The translations under genes were made by a program, and so were the position numbers. The notes beneath the pieces are model-generated. The model was not told the DNA's origin. It was given only the letters and a program-made list of their open reading frames with translations, and did no database searches. This document shows positions 47,510 to 60,515 of a stretch of DNA of 64,000 nucleotides, in pieces (the first letter of the stretch is position 1; the number at the start of each line of letters is the position of its first letter). Origin of the DNA: Pezizomycotina sp. ARF18 (lineage: Eukaryota > Ascomycota); contig AZLU01000156.1 in the NCBI GenBank assembly GCA_002224055.1, forward strand, positions 34,840-98,839, written 5' to 3'.

Positions 47510-50500
47510 TTTGGAATGGGACTGTAAGGGAATTGTACTGGAGTACCACGATGCTAGTTCGTGATAAGGGATGTTGTCATATTAAAATCTGTATTTGGGG
47601 ATGGTAACTGAAAGGACCGTTAAACTTGAACCAGTCGGATAGCGGGTCGGTCGCTTTATAGATAGGCCGCGGGGCGAATCATCGTCTGCGCGATGGAGGG
47701 AATCCTCATGCTTAAACATAACATATCATATCAAGGCTGGGAAAGAATTTCATACACTCAAATCATTCTACCAAGAGTCTCTTCATAACTCCGCCATCCT
47801 ACACTATATTTATTATATTTCGCATGGGTTGATAGGATCTACGGGCGGCACGGGACAAGCGAGGAGAACCGTAAACACAGCCGCGACCACTTAATTCTCC
47901 TTGCAGAGATGATTTGGCTGGAACTATTAAAAGTATACGGATCCTTACCTCTCAAGGCTATATATTCATGCGTTAAGACTTATTGGGTTCTTTCTTGGGT
48001 TTAGAATCTTCAAGAATAGATCAGGGGATGCCGGCTTTATTCGCGTTTTTTGTTTTTGTGGTTTGGGTGTTCGGATTGGCGCGCGTTAGTGATGCTGGTG
48101 AGACGAAACATCCTAGAAAGAAACACCAAACAGAAATGTCATATTGCTTTGAATCACTGGTTCGAGAACTATTCCAGGAACCGGAGTAGTAAATGTATTC
48201 GGCAACGTAACAAGGGCGCATGAACTTGCCCTATCTGCTCGGAGCGGTCCCTGAGTGTCGCGAGCTCAACACTGACAACAGGATATGGCCGCTCCGCCAC
48301 TATGAGAGCGGGGTAATTTTCTTGGTTCAATTCTTTACGATTTCCCATTATTATCACCATCACTATTTTCGACCCTTCTTATTTCAAACCCTCCAACAAC
48401 CATTTGACGAAGTTCGTTGGAACACTGACCATCTACATCAACTTATGACACAATTCCTAACAACACTTCACTTCCATCTAAAGGAAGACATCTAGAATTA
48501 CTTTAAGATGGAAACCCGGCAGGGGTTTTAGATAAGATCATACCAAAACTGACGGAGATTGATGTGCGATCGAAACTTGGCGGTGATCGTATTTTCAGAC
48601 TATTTTGATCCTTGCAACACGGATAATTTCGGAGAAACTGTAACCGTCGCAATCTGTAATTATAAGAGAAAATTCCGTCGTTTTATAATTTTGTTCTCAG
48701 AAGACAATATGTTTCTCTTCTCTGATCCAGTGCTATAAACCACATCAGCAAACAAAGTATAATCTCCACATGATGGGACACGATTCAGCTACAAAATATT
48801 AAATCATGTCATTTAAAATTTCAACTGCCGTGAAACACTATCGAGGATTTTTTCGACATGATCCAATGTTTTCAATCAATCCCGAAAGGTGTTGAACTAC
48901 TGACGTTGTAGCCTTCAATTGAGAACGCTTCCCCCTTTCTTCCTCGCCATATATGCCACAAACAAAGAGGATGCCCTACCATAGCAAAAGGTGCTGGTAA
49001 AAGACCCTTTTTACCGGCAGATAATTCGTACACCGTCGCCGGATAAGACCGCATAGGCTATTGACCTGGATTGCTACGAACTAGATGCTTCCTCATTAAA
49101 TTATATTATCTAGAAGAAGTTGGCTTTATCAAATAGTCCTATTGAATCCCACTAAACAGGCATTATTACCCTTACCTTGATGTCGTGGTCAGTGCGAGCC
49201 TAGATACTTCACTCAATTGTGTACTAGACCCTTCCTTATCAATCGATATCCGTATAAATCAGGTGACCGACAGGAGTGATCCGCCAGGTTAGATAGAAAT
49301 TTCATTCTTTCCATGCTCAGTAGGAATTTCACTTGCGCTCTTTCGGCCTGTTTATCGAGACCAGAAGGAACCTCCTCCTTCGCAACAGCATAAGCACACA
49401 AACGTAGCCCGTCCCACCGAGCCAAAGAAAGCATCTAAAGTCCGCATAATTTGGCTTCGCATGGCCCAAACAAAAAGAAAGTACTTAGAAGTCTACCCTG
49501 TTATATTTCTACATAAAGCTAAAGGAGATTTATAATGAATATTTTAACAGAGTTCGAAGGTAGGATGATACACGCGTACATCAACGAGCAAGACAGCATG
49601 CGTGGGCAGTCTTATCTCATTCGTACCCCACCATACGTACGTGAAAGCTGTATTTGGATAATTGATGAACGCAGTCGATCCACTTCTCTTCAAAAGAAGC
49701 CACAGCTAGCAGATGAAATTTTAAGCACCTTGCGGCGTTCGCCACCCGGGATATCGCATCTGAAGAGAACCAAGGGTCTTCTTCACACAATAACAAGATT
49801 GACGGCGAAACTCGTCGGGAGGATGAACTATAATACTAAGTAAAGAACTCCGCTTGCTTACTTCATCCACCCCTAAAGAGGCCACCGGGAACATTATAAG
49901 CTTTAAATCAGCAATGGCGCTAATCCGGAGTACGTTGGATACTTTTCAATTGAGTTCCCGAGCTATTGACATGCTCCTCGACGGATGTAGACGTACGTAG
50001 CCAATCCAGGAGCTAATTAAGTCTCAAAATATAAAGTTGGAAGAAACGTCTGCTTTTTCAAAAGGCTTACTATACCTAGTGCCCTTCTGTTGGGCTTTCA
50101 GCACAAATCATACAAAAGGCATCTGCTTATAAATATTATCAAGATTTTCGTGAGCTTTCTGCGAGAAATTCCGGAGCAGATATAGAAAGTTAGACGCAAC
50201 AACCAACCACACAGTTCCGGCTCGCTACGTAGTAGCATCCTGAGAAGAAAAAGCGTTCCTCACGAAGGTTCATATACACTTGGACAAAGTTTGTGCGCAT
50301 AATTAAACCACAGTTTGACGATCTTAAATTCCTATTTAACATCGCTCGAAGCTCGAAGTATTACATTTCCTGCGTGAAAAAAAGGCATAACACTAGTACG
50401 ATCTCGTGCGCATGTGGGGTAAAGGTAGACTCGAAATTCAAATAATTTTTTAGGATGAGCAGTCGACAACTCGAAGGCAGCAGATGAATGAATCGCACTA

Positions 50501-52032
50501 TTATCAAGGATAATAATAAGAGAAGAAAGACGCTAAACTGCATATCGGCGCTCGAAGAGGGAAAAAAAAAAAGAAACCTCTGCCAACAAACCAGCCTACA
50601 AGGTTGCCTTAATGGATATCTCCTAGTAGAAGCGATAATATGGACGCCTTAGATCCTGACAAGAGAACGACAACATCCTTCATCGACGCCCTCCTCTCAC
50701 CTTAACCAAGTTGAATATTATTTTATCAAGTCATGAAATATAAATGGAAATGAATTATGTCGATTATTTTGTGACGCACATTTTAATATCGAGATACATA
50801 AGTCCTCCTCGTACTACAAGTTTTGCATCACGCTTTGCTGCAAAAAATAAAACCTCTCTTATAATAAGAAGAGAAGCGAAAATAAGGACTTCGTAATGTA
50901 TTCGAAGATAACAAACATAGTGCTCACTAACTACATGAATATCTTGAGTCCTGTCTTCAGGGAATTTCAACATGAAGGGCATGGAATCTGTCCCAGGTGT
51001 TCACACCAGATAAACCGAAGACTATATTACCATTTTTTCCTAATCCCAACTACGCCGCCGCTACAATGAGAAGGGACATCCAACGCAATTCTTCATTCGC
51101 CTCAATAAAGGGCCATAAGACGAAGGGATGTCTTATTAACATGCAAAATTGACCGAGCAATGAAGGGATGAGACCAAAGATATCACAGTGACTATGATGT
51201 GAAAATATTTAGCTTCACATACTAGATCCAGTTAAACCTGCCCGGTCTAGTATTAATATCCCAACAGCGATGCCCGGTCTAGTATTATAATCAGGCACAA
51301 GAGGGGCAAAAAAAAAAAAAACGGCTCGACAAGAGAAACACCTCAAACTAGAAAACAAGCTCACCACGCTTGTGTGTTACACCAATAATTTAGCTATTAG
51401 AGCATGCTAGTGTTATATTATAAAATTCTTTGACTCTTTTGTTGGGTATATTGTGAAAAAAAAATTTTAGATAATAAATAAATTAAAAACTGGGAGCGAC
51501 TTCGAAAACAATATGCTCTACTCATTGATATTATTCGACGATATATTGTAATTCCTCCACTTATAGGGCTGAAGTGTTGTTGTCAGCCGCAAAGGGGGAA
51601 AAAAAAAGACAAAAAAAAAAAGCTTAAAAAATACTAGCGAGAAACTACATCGGTGTATACGAATTCCCCGCTGCAATAGCTCGTAATCACCATCGAGGGC
51701 TGAAAGGCTAGATTCGCTTAAAAGTTCTACGAACATGTTCTTTCCTTGCTACAGTAGTATCATGTTTATATTTCCTAAGACATTTGTCAATTGAGGTTGA
51801 TCGCATCGATTGTCATTTTGAACTTTTTTCGCATCTGATTGCATTGTATTTGGGGAGTATTTACAAAATCCAAACCGGAAAATAAAAATGAAATAAAAAA
51901 ACAAGAGGATATGAGATGCACGCAAATTGATCATGGTACGGAGAAGGAAAGACAACTATCTGTTTCACGGCTAACAATGACTTCCTTCATTGTATATATC
52001 AAATTTATTTCGACGGGTCGCAAGGGCCAAAG
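47510..52032. other. AT-rich gene-poor block
   Basis: No gene recognised. A 102-codon plus-strand frame at 49535-49843 starts with ATG and is the best open frame, but it has no family signature. Direct repeats lie at 51239-51287. Confidence 0.5.
51239..51287. repeat. Direct repeat TGCCCGGTCTAGTATTA, period 32 bp
   Basis: Two exact 17-bp copies at 51239-51255 and 51271-51287, separated by 15 bases, followed closely by a poly-A run. Confidence 0.85.
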
Positions 52033-52659
52033 TTAGCAACGCCAGTTACAGGCTCCGCCACCAGCCAATACTGCTTGCAGTTGTAACCCGCCTGAGCCCG
52101 TGAGAAAGATAAAAGAAGCTCCCCGGGTTTTCGTCGGCCTCGAGTTAGCCCAACCGCTCTGGGCGCACGACTGCCACGTCTGCCCCTGCCCGCCGTCGCA
52201 GACGATCCAGTGCTTCCCGTTGGACCTCTGCTTCCAGCACTTGAGGGTCCTGTAGGAATTCGAGTTAGACTGGATCGGCTGCGAGATTATACCGAGGGCT
52301 CCGGGGAAGCTCTGGGGAACGCGGTTGACTATCTGCTGGAGGTAACTGCCGGTGCCGTACTCCTGTATCCTGCCTGGTTGTCGAGGTACCAGAGGGTAGA
52401 CTGGTGGGTGGAGTCCGGGAGGTCCATCCGACTGGGCCGCCGACGTCGCTGAGGTACTGGGTGAGCGGGACGATTCGGCGCCGGTCACGGAGCTGTAGAT
52501 GTGAAGACGGAAGGGGCAGGCGCCGTATCGGCTCAAGCTATTGCTGGAAGACTGGCCACCGTATCTGTAGGAGCCGTCGTATCCACCATAGTCGGGCTGC
52601 GGAGCAGCGGTGGTCAAAGAAGCGATGGCTGCGAAGGCGGAGACGAGCGACAGCTTCAT
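52033..52659 (-). CDS. Secreted protein, unknown function, probably frameshifted
   Basis: The ATG at 52659 starts a signal peptide (MKLSLVSAFAAIASLTTA) followed by a Tyr/Gly/Ser-rich segment (YGGYDGSYRYGG). The mature part has few cysteines, with blocks YGACPFRLHIYSSVTG (near 52520) and SYRTLKCWKQRSNGKHWIVC and QGQTWQSCAQSGW (52260-52140). The frame stays open to the stop at 52033, but the stretch between about 52475 and 52370 reads as an unusual Ser/Pro/Thr run. A neighbouring frame there gives a more ordinary composition (YLSDVGGPVGW), so two compensating frame changes are likely. No family recognised. It is GC-rich compared with the flanks, which supports a real gene. Secretion signal and isolation in gene-poor DNA make it an effector candidate, by inference only. 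Confidence 0.6.
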   Translation of the reverse strand: MKLSLVSAFAAIASLTTAAPQPDYGGYDGSYRYGGQSSSNSLSRYGACPFRLHIYSSVTGAESSRSPSTSATSAAQSDGPPGLHPPVYPLVPRQPGRIQEYGTGSYLQQIVNRVPQSFPGALGIISQPIQSNSNSYRTLKCWKQRSNGKHWIVCDGGQGQTWQSCAQSGWANSRPTKTRGASFIFLTGSGGLQLQAVLAGGGACNWRC

Positions 52660-55600
52660 AGTTGAATTATTATAATATAGAAGGGCGTGGGAGGTTTTTT
52701 TTTTTTAACAACAAAGGAATATAATTATATATATTAACTCCGGGTAGTAGATAAATATCGCTGCGTTATATTATCAGGATTGCGTGTATGACGGGTAGAA
52801 GAGGAGGGGTTGAAGCTTTATATTATTGTTTTACGAGAGAACTAAGTGAAGACAGAAGAATTGACATAAACCAACAGAGGAGCTTGTGGTGTCCTATATA
52901 TACAATACAATGGTGCTCCCATGGGTTCAGAAAACGAGCCGACTCTCCGATTCTCAGCCTTGTGGCGTTCATCTTCATCTTCATGTTCCATCATATTCTC
53001 CCTTGACAGTTAAACTTCATTCAGCTCCTTCTTTAGCTCATAAACACAGTTCGCCAACAAATTTTGGCTGAAGGTAATGTCTCTCGCTTAGTGCTGTTAG
53101 CGTTTTTCACAGCCGCTCCTGTTTTATTCGCAAAAAGAACCAAGGTCAGTACGCAAGTGAGAATTTGGAAGGACATGATTCGATTACGCTCATTACTACT
53201 ATATTGTTTCTATTCGCATCTATGGTAGGGCTGGTGTGTTTCTGTTGATCTAAATATGTCCCGAAGTACACCGCATCTAGAATCTAAACCCTTTTTAGAA
53301 AATATTTTTCAGCCTTGGCTGCGAGCACTAACCAGTCTAAGCGAGCTGTTCTGCCTGCGAGAAGACCGGTCCTCCTACCTCGGGACTGCAAGCGAGCTAG
53401 ACCACACTCGGAGATATACGTATTCTCAAGCGTATATACTCCCAAGTCCAGACCGACACTTCCCTGAGCCGGGAATGAATATAAGTTTATTATTATTTCT
53501 CGTGTCGACTGTATTAGACAGTTATAATATTCTTTTTTTTTTTTTTTTCGAACCTATAAAGGTAATTGCTACTTCGACCCTTACTTATAAGAAATACTTG
53601 CCTTCCAGCCCAGGATTATGGTAGTACCACGATGTCGCTTCTCCGGTTAAATTAGCAGCAACCAGCTTTCTCACGGTTTACTAATATTTTATACCGCTCG
53701 GCCACAAACTGGAAACTAAACGGTAGCTCATGGAAGTATCAGCGTAATTACGTTATTCATCTAGACACAGATTAAGAAAGGATCTAGGTACGGCTCCCGC
53801 TCCTCTTCAACATATATCGTAAAAAAAGGAAGGGATGCTAACATAGCAACCGAAAGGAAGCCTTGATATTTTATTTCTCTTAACATTTATTTATTTTATG
53901 CTCAAGGAATACAAAATTCCGCCTTATATTTCAATAAACTATAAAAGCAATCAACCCACCAGCGCCACAAAAACACAACAAGAAAAAAAAAGCGACAGAT
54001 ATGCAAGTCTATAAACTCTCTAATAGATCATGAGGATCTCTAGACTAAGATATGGAGAATTCGAACTCTCAATGCCTTATAGGTGCATCATTGCTGTCGC
54101 ATTTGAAGAGAAAACAGTTCCATACCTGACGGCCCAACTCAATGCCCCAAACCTACTCCCTCATATTGATGCTAGCGATTACGGCGCTCTCTACTATTCG
54201 CCATTACGAACTACAAATGTGGACTGATTCGAGGAATCATAACCATGAAAACGCCAGACAGACACACATAGTAGGATTTATCTTCATTTTCTAACGAAGC
54301 TTCTAGATTAGCGAAGTATCAATTAGAACGTTCCTTCGATACGCCTTGACTGAGAAATGGATCGATGATCATTACTCGGGATGTCAGGGCGAATGATATA
54401 CACGGCTCACTCCAGCATATTGCAGGGAGCTCACTCTAGGTCGCAGGCGCCGTTTTGGGAGATAACCTTATTGTAATCCTCGTGAACCTTTTCAATGATT
54501 TGTCTAAAACAATAGTCAGTAGATGTAAAGTGAAGTTATAACTTCGGCATGCGCGATACTTGCCGACAAAGCACGTTTCTCTTCTCAACAGCATCCATAA
54601 CATGTTTGAGTGCACCCGAACGAGATGGAGTTCCCGCACGGCAAGGAGTTCGCCCTGATATCATGATTTACTGAATAAATCTTCAACGGTCCAGCCGCAA
54701 CATTCGATATCGACTACGAGGCGCTTATCAAATCCCCCACCTAGGCGAGGATAGTGTTAAATATCAATATCTACCAGGCAGCGCTGGAGCGACAGTTGAC
54801 CTATTAATAATGAACATTGAGAATATCAACGTCTTATAATATTCAAAGTTGTTGCATCTCGAGATCTATGCCTATTATAACGGAGGGGTGACGCTATTTG
54901 AATACTATTCAGCTGATCGGAGCGTCTCTATAGAAAATGGTGCACCGGACGTCATAGCAATACCCATAGATGGGTCAAGACACCATCCAATATCACGGCT
55001 CTAAATTAGTTGCCGTAACCGGTAAAGAGCGATGGATACTACGTACTCTAAGCAGTGCACCGAAATGCATATAAAAGTTCTTTTTTATTCTCTTTTTTAA
55101 AGCCACGGTGACGTGTAATCGTTTATCGGAAAGCTTCCCTACCAAGATGCCCTTTTCGCATAACTGCCCCTTGTAGAAACGAAACTCAATGTCCACATAT
55201 GTTGGAGCGGGAAGAAGGAACAACTCGAACGTTCTAGTCTAGATACGAGGCAGAAAGAGCCTTCATGGAATTTTTATTTCAGTTAGGAGCAGAGTACCGA
55301 CTGATAGCAAACAATGCAAGTCCGATGGAGCAGTGCGTTGTTATAACGAAATAAGAAATATACCCCTTCCACGAGTATCCTCCCTCCCAGAATCCAAATT
55401 AATTGCCAGAAAACGCCATATATGTAGAGTAGGACGTAGCAAGTAGCATGAAAAAAAAAAAAAAAAAAAAAACCCGCTTCGCCCAGTCAACAGTGAGAGA
55501 ATACCCTGCTAATAGCACCTTGCGGTCGCGAAATGGCGCAGAATCAGGACGATTCGCAGTAAGGAAAATAGCAAACCTTGGAGACTCCTTCCGCGATAAA

Positions 55601-58600
55601 AATAACTCCTTTTGTAAAAGCTTATCTTCCCGCTGTTTGCACCAAAAGCTCAATACGGCCGCTGGTGGTGTGATAATGCTCCGGTACCTACACACTAAAA
55701 GCTGTTGAATACATAGAGTGCAACAGATTAGTGCGTTACTAATACTATGTGATAGGAAACCGATTTTAAATAACTAGTAAGCGCGGCAGTCTCTTCCTAT
55801 AGCAAGGACCAAGGGCTAAGGATTCATACCAGTGCCTTGCTTTTCAACTCACCATGGGAACTCGCATAAGGCACGGAATTCCACGTAAGAAAAGAAAAAA
55901 GATGGGACAGTTTCAAGGTATATCAGTCATCACGATGTCTGGATGGTATACCTATCGAATAATATTTAGACTGGTAGCTATAAGCATTTGAGAAAAGCCT
56001 GCTCGCAATATACTCTAGTATGAGTTCCGAAATACGACGTGAAGGCTGTCGCTAGCGAGCTGCGAAGAAATGAGGGAAGATAATGAAGGACATATTCGGC
56101 TCCCAGATAGTGGGAAATCTCCCGTCTTCGGTTGGAGGGCATGAGACGAACATGATGTAAACGACATATGGCAATAGAAAATCCATCTCAATGACAACCA
56201 AATTCTATTATAAAAACGAAACAATGAATGTACCTATGAATCCATCAGACTCTCCTGCAAGGAACAACGAATCACCTACGAACAAATATTTCGAGAAATC
56301 TGCTACCGCGACTTACAACTCATAGCAACCGAACAGGGGTCTGAGGATAGCAGATCCGACGTATATTCTACCACTTTTAAACTTTCCGTTGTTTCCTTCT
56401 CATATTTTCGTCGTGTCCTCTAACAAACGCAGATTAAGACTAGTTATGAATCCTGGAAGCTATAAAAAGTCGTGAAGAAGTAAAATCTTCGGTAGATATC
56501 TGTCACCTGGTAACAGTCCGAGAGTCCTCAAAATGCGCCAGGCATTGGAGCGTAACATAGGTCGTAGAATTTAATTAACCATCGGTCCGCGCACCTTAAA
56601 TTCACAGAAGACTTGAAGTATGCCGTAGGTAGGATGTTGAAATGAGGAGGAAAGTCCTGAACATAAGTCCACGTAACGGCTTGAGGGAGAGGAAAAGAAA
56701 ATTCCGTGGAATGGTATCTCGCCCCGCGGGAATATCCACGTCCCATAACGCGTAAAATCTGGCTACATGCACAATATAGGGGACATCTATACCCATCTTT
56801 TTATGTGGACGACGAGTGGCTACCACAAAAATACAGGTGAAGCAACACCATGGATATTCAAGCACAAATTGAACAGAAAACCATGAGATACGAAACGAAT
56901 GCGTGCCATAACGGAAGATACGGTAGACTTCCATAGTTCCAATGGACATCCACCCGCGCTCGCGAATTCTCTACCATGCATTCTTTTTTCCATACGTAAT
57001 ATGTGAAAGGACACTTTCGCTATACTGCTATTTAAAAGAAAACTCGTCCTCCTCCTCCATATTCCTTCCCGCAAGTATGAAAAGAGAGACACCACAGCAC
57101 TCTTAAGTACTTAGTAAAGCGGTTAACCACAACCCATACTAAGCGCCTAGCTGTTAAGACAGGAAACTGATAATTCACTGCACTTTACCAGGCGCCGATA
57201 AAATTTAAAATGGTTATCAAACTTTCCACCGATAAAAATTAAGACTTCTAGGGTTTAAAAGATCACCCTATATTATACTATTATCCGAGTGATTACTACG
57301 AAGAAGGCGAGTGAAGCAGCCTGTTCGAGAGTCGAGCACGAGAAGGAAGGCTAAAAAAACCTACAGGATACGGAATCTGGTAGAGGTTTCCAAGGGAATT
57401 TGTCAGGCTAATATAGAGTGGGAAACCTCCAAAACAAATTCGATTAGCAAATCTGGAATGAGAAATAAAGAAGTACAGCGACACATTACATACGAAGTTC
57501 ATAGATTTCAATAAACTGCCAAAAAAAAAAAAAATGGGGGAAGAATTTCGCAAAGCACTGGCATATACCATCCCCAATTTAATAGCAGAAGACCTGCCGG
57601 TGCTGGATATTAAGCTTCAGAATTAAAAGCCCATTGTACAGAGAAAATGACGACAAGGACCATATCCGACACGCCATAAATTTTTCTGGATCGCACGGTA
57701 TATCAACGTAAAAACGCTATTTTACTTTTCCCCTACGAAAATCAAGAGAATAGCGTGAGTACATATTTTCTTCCAAGCAATATGGACTTCTACAACCACA
57801 TTTTTCTTTCTTCCGGGAACCAAAGAGGGAACGGATACCACACTTGTGGTCACAAAGAAGCACCAGCTAGTAGCACCTGCTATAGCAAATCATCTCTATC
57901 GCAAATGGCTAAACGGATAACCTACTTCACAATACGAAATCTTCCGGTCCGCAGTCCATATTCCACTCAAAATGATTAATTGCCATGCTCCTCTTCGTAC
58001 ATAATTCCTTTGAACAATGCTCAAAGCTATGTCATATCAGCTTCTCCTCATAGAGATTGAAGCGATAGTACGTTTAGTAATATATGACAGGACTAACCGT
58101 CTCCCATATCAATTGTCTGCACTGTGGAAGCTAGTCGATAATTCACCCCAGTATACGCGGCATTAATAACATTTAACAGCGGGTCATCCTCCCGTTCGAT
58201 AAAGGTCAGCGGCCTACGGAGTTAAAACAGGACACATATTATCATCGAGTATGACTACCGCATAAACTCGAGGATATCCTCACCCGATAGTCAAGTAGAA
58301 GAAAAATCGAACCTAAATTCACAAAATCTACACTCCTTGCGACAAAGAATTAGCTCAAGGTCTCGAAGGGTATATATTCTCCAGGGGTGAACTGCACGCG
58401 ATAGGTCTCAAGTGAAAAATGCTAATCGGTGCAACCCGCTATAGGCGCCGCGTACGTTTTCCCCAGAGATGCATTCCTGATATTTTTTCTTAAAGCAAAA
58501 CCACTCTTACCATCCCCTCTATATTTCTTCCCTACATTTCGGAAGAGAAGAAGCTTATAAGGGCGATTTAGACATTAAAAAAGAACGAAAGAACACCACA

Positions 58601-60515
58601 TTATAGCAATTCACCTCTGTTATTGAACAGGCTGATAATCCATCTCACAGGGTGAGTGCAGCAGCGATAAAAAATTTTCCTTTTCTTTAGAGAAGTTTTC
58701 AAGTTATCTCGCTGACTCGGTCAACGGAAGATGCCGAAGCTCATAGCAATCTGAACACTTCGGGGAGGCGTCCTACCCATAGTAAAAGCAATCAGGAACT
58801 CTACCGACATTCGATATACGTCTTAAAACACGAATATAACGAGCGCAACGATAAGTTTCAAGGCTATATTTCTCAAAACACACCAAGAAAGTAAACAGGA
58901 GAGTCCCAAGGCTTATAAGCCATTTTCCATCTTTAGATGCCAACATATTCAAAGAAAACGATCGCGCTAACGCTTCATACGAAAAGCAAAACGTTCAGTA
59001 TAGCGAACGCACAACCGTTCGCATTATACCCAACCCGCTATAGCTGTTTCTAGCCGTAATTAGCATTTCTATATAAACCGTTACTTTTGCTCGTTCCGTG
59101 TAGCTTTCATATTCCTTTAAACAACGCTCACTCTCCCAAGCCATATATTTTCCTACGCAAAAACCACGAGAAGGATAGAGACGTTATTATATATATACAG
59201 AAAGAACAGCTTAAAGACACACCAGTCGTTTCTATAGATAATCTACTAGGTTATAAGAGTGGCAAGCGATACTTTTTAAAAAGGTCTATCTTGCTTCCTC
59301 GAGCGAAAGCAGCTTATAGTAATATTAACATTTTACAAAGCGTTCCCGTATATCGCATACGCAGACAATCACGACGGTTTTACGACCAACACGTCATAGA
59401 AGTTCGAGTTATTCCACTCCTTATAACCTTCGATAATATACAGTACTAGTCTAAGGACTAAGGTAGCATATTATCCAGTAGAAGTATATACGGCGAACTC
59501 TACCAATCCTCGCGATATTAGAAAAGTTAATCGACGAGGGGCGATAGAATACTTAAAATAGTTAGACACGGGAGTCTAAATACATACGAAGCTTCTAAAA
59601 GTCTATTATAAGGACGTATAATATACGAGATACGCGGTACTAAACACGCAGTAAAGCTCTTTAGTATATCGCTTAGTATTTCTATCTAAAAATTATTCCT
59701 TCGACCTCTTCTCTATATAGAGGTATACTTATATTTTCTTCTAAAAAAAAAAAAATGAAGCCGGGGGGGGGGGGAGGGTTTAGTCTTACTCATTTATAAT
59801 TATAGTAATCAAAATTATTTCACTGAAGAGGCCAAAAGTACATCTGATAGTAAAGCAATCTCAAAAAAGGTCACAATAAAAGATTCCATTTTATCTATTT
59901 TTACAGCTACGGATAATATCGCGTGGTATTGAAGTAGGTGTAATTGTGCGATAAAAGTTAGCACATGGAAAGCTATAATCTCCAAGAGCTCAAGACACCA
60001 TGGACATATGACATCAGACAAGTTATCCGATCAATGGATAAAATGCCGAAAGATCCGAATAAACCATAGAGGAAGCTTGAGTACAATTTGGATTAGGTTT
60101 ATAGTACAGTTAAACAAAGTGGAGACGCTAAAGAGAATCAACTTGAGTTATAAAGGAACGTAACGAATCGAATGAATTAAAAAAATGAAACTCCCATGAA
60201 ATTCGGTAAAAACACGGTGAACAATTATTAGTGACAGTGTAGAAAGTAGTAGTGAGGCCGTAGTGAAGAAAAGCAATGTGAGAATACAATGAAAAAAGGT
60301 GCTTTGACAAATTTGTAGTAGTAGTTTAACAGTAGGGAACACAGGAAAGGTAAAAATGAGGGGAGCATGCCATACAGGTCAACATTACTCTTCTCACCGA
60401 TTAGTCTCCCTGATCTCAATCTTTGACCATTTTTATTAAAGAAGTAACAGTTCTATCCCCGGTTCCTATTTCCTCCCCTCTCCAGATTATGATCAATTTG
60501 TTGGTATCTTGACAA
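52660..60515. other. Long AT-rich gene-poor block
   Basis: Nearly 8 kb without a recognisable gene. Open frames reach about 120 codons (53256-53624 and 59087-59449) but lack known motifs, and the second begins at a non-ATG codon. Homopolymers include poly-A near 55450-55471, and a run of 12-14 G at about 59763-59775 next to a 13-A run. It may be decayed repeat DNA, but I cannot name an element. Confidence 0.5.

Noticed and set aside
49535-49843. 102-codon ATG frame in the gene-poor block
   Set aside because: No family signature and no codon or composition contrast with its flanks. Possible but unsupported.
59087-59449. 120-codon plus-strand frame
   Set aside because: It begins at a non-ATG codon in very AT-rich DNA and shows no known domain. 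A transposon relic was considered, but no reverse transcriptase, integrase or transposase motif is visible.
41026-60515. Repeat-induced point mutation (RIP) as the cause of the AT-rich blocks
   Set aside because: I cannot compute dinucleotide ratios by eye. CpA dinucleotides are still plentiful and no element with clear C-to-T decay was identified, so it stays unproven.
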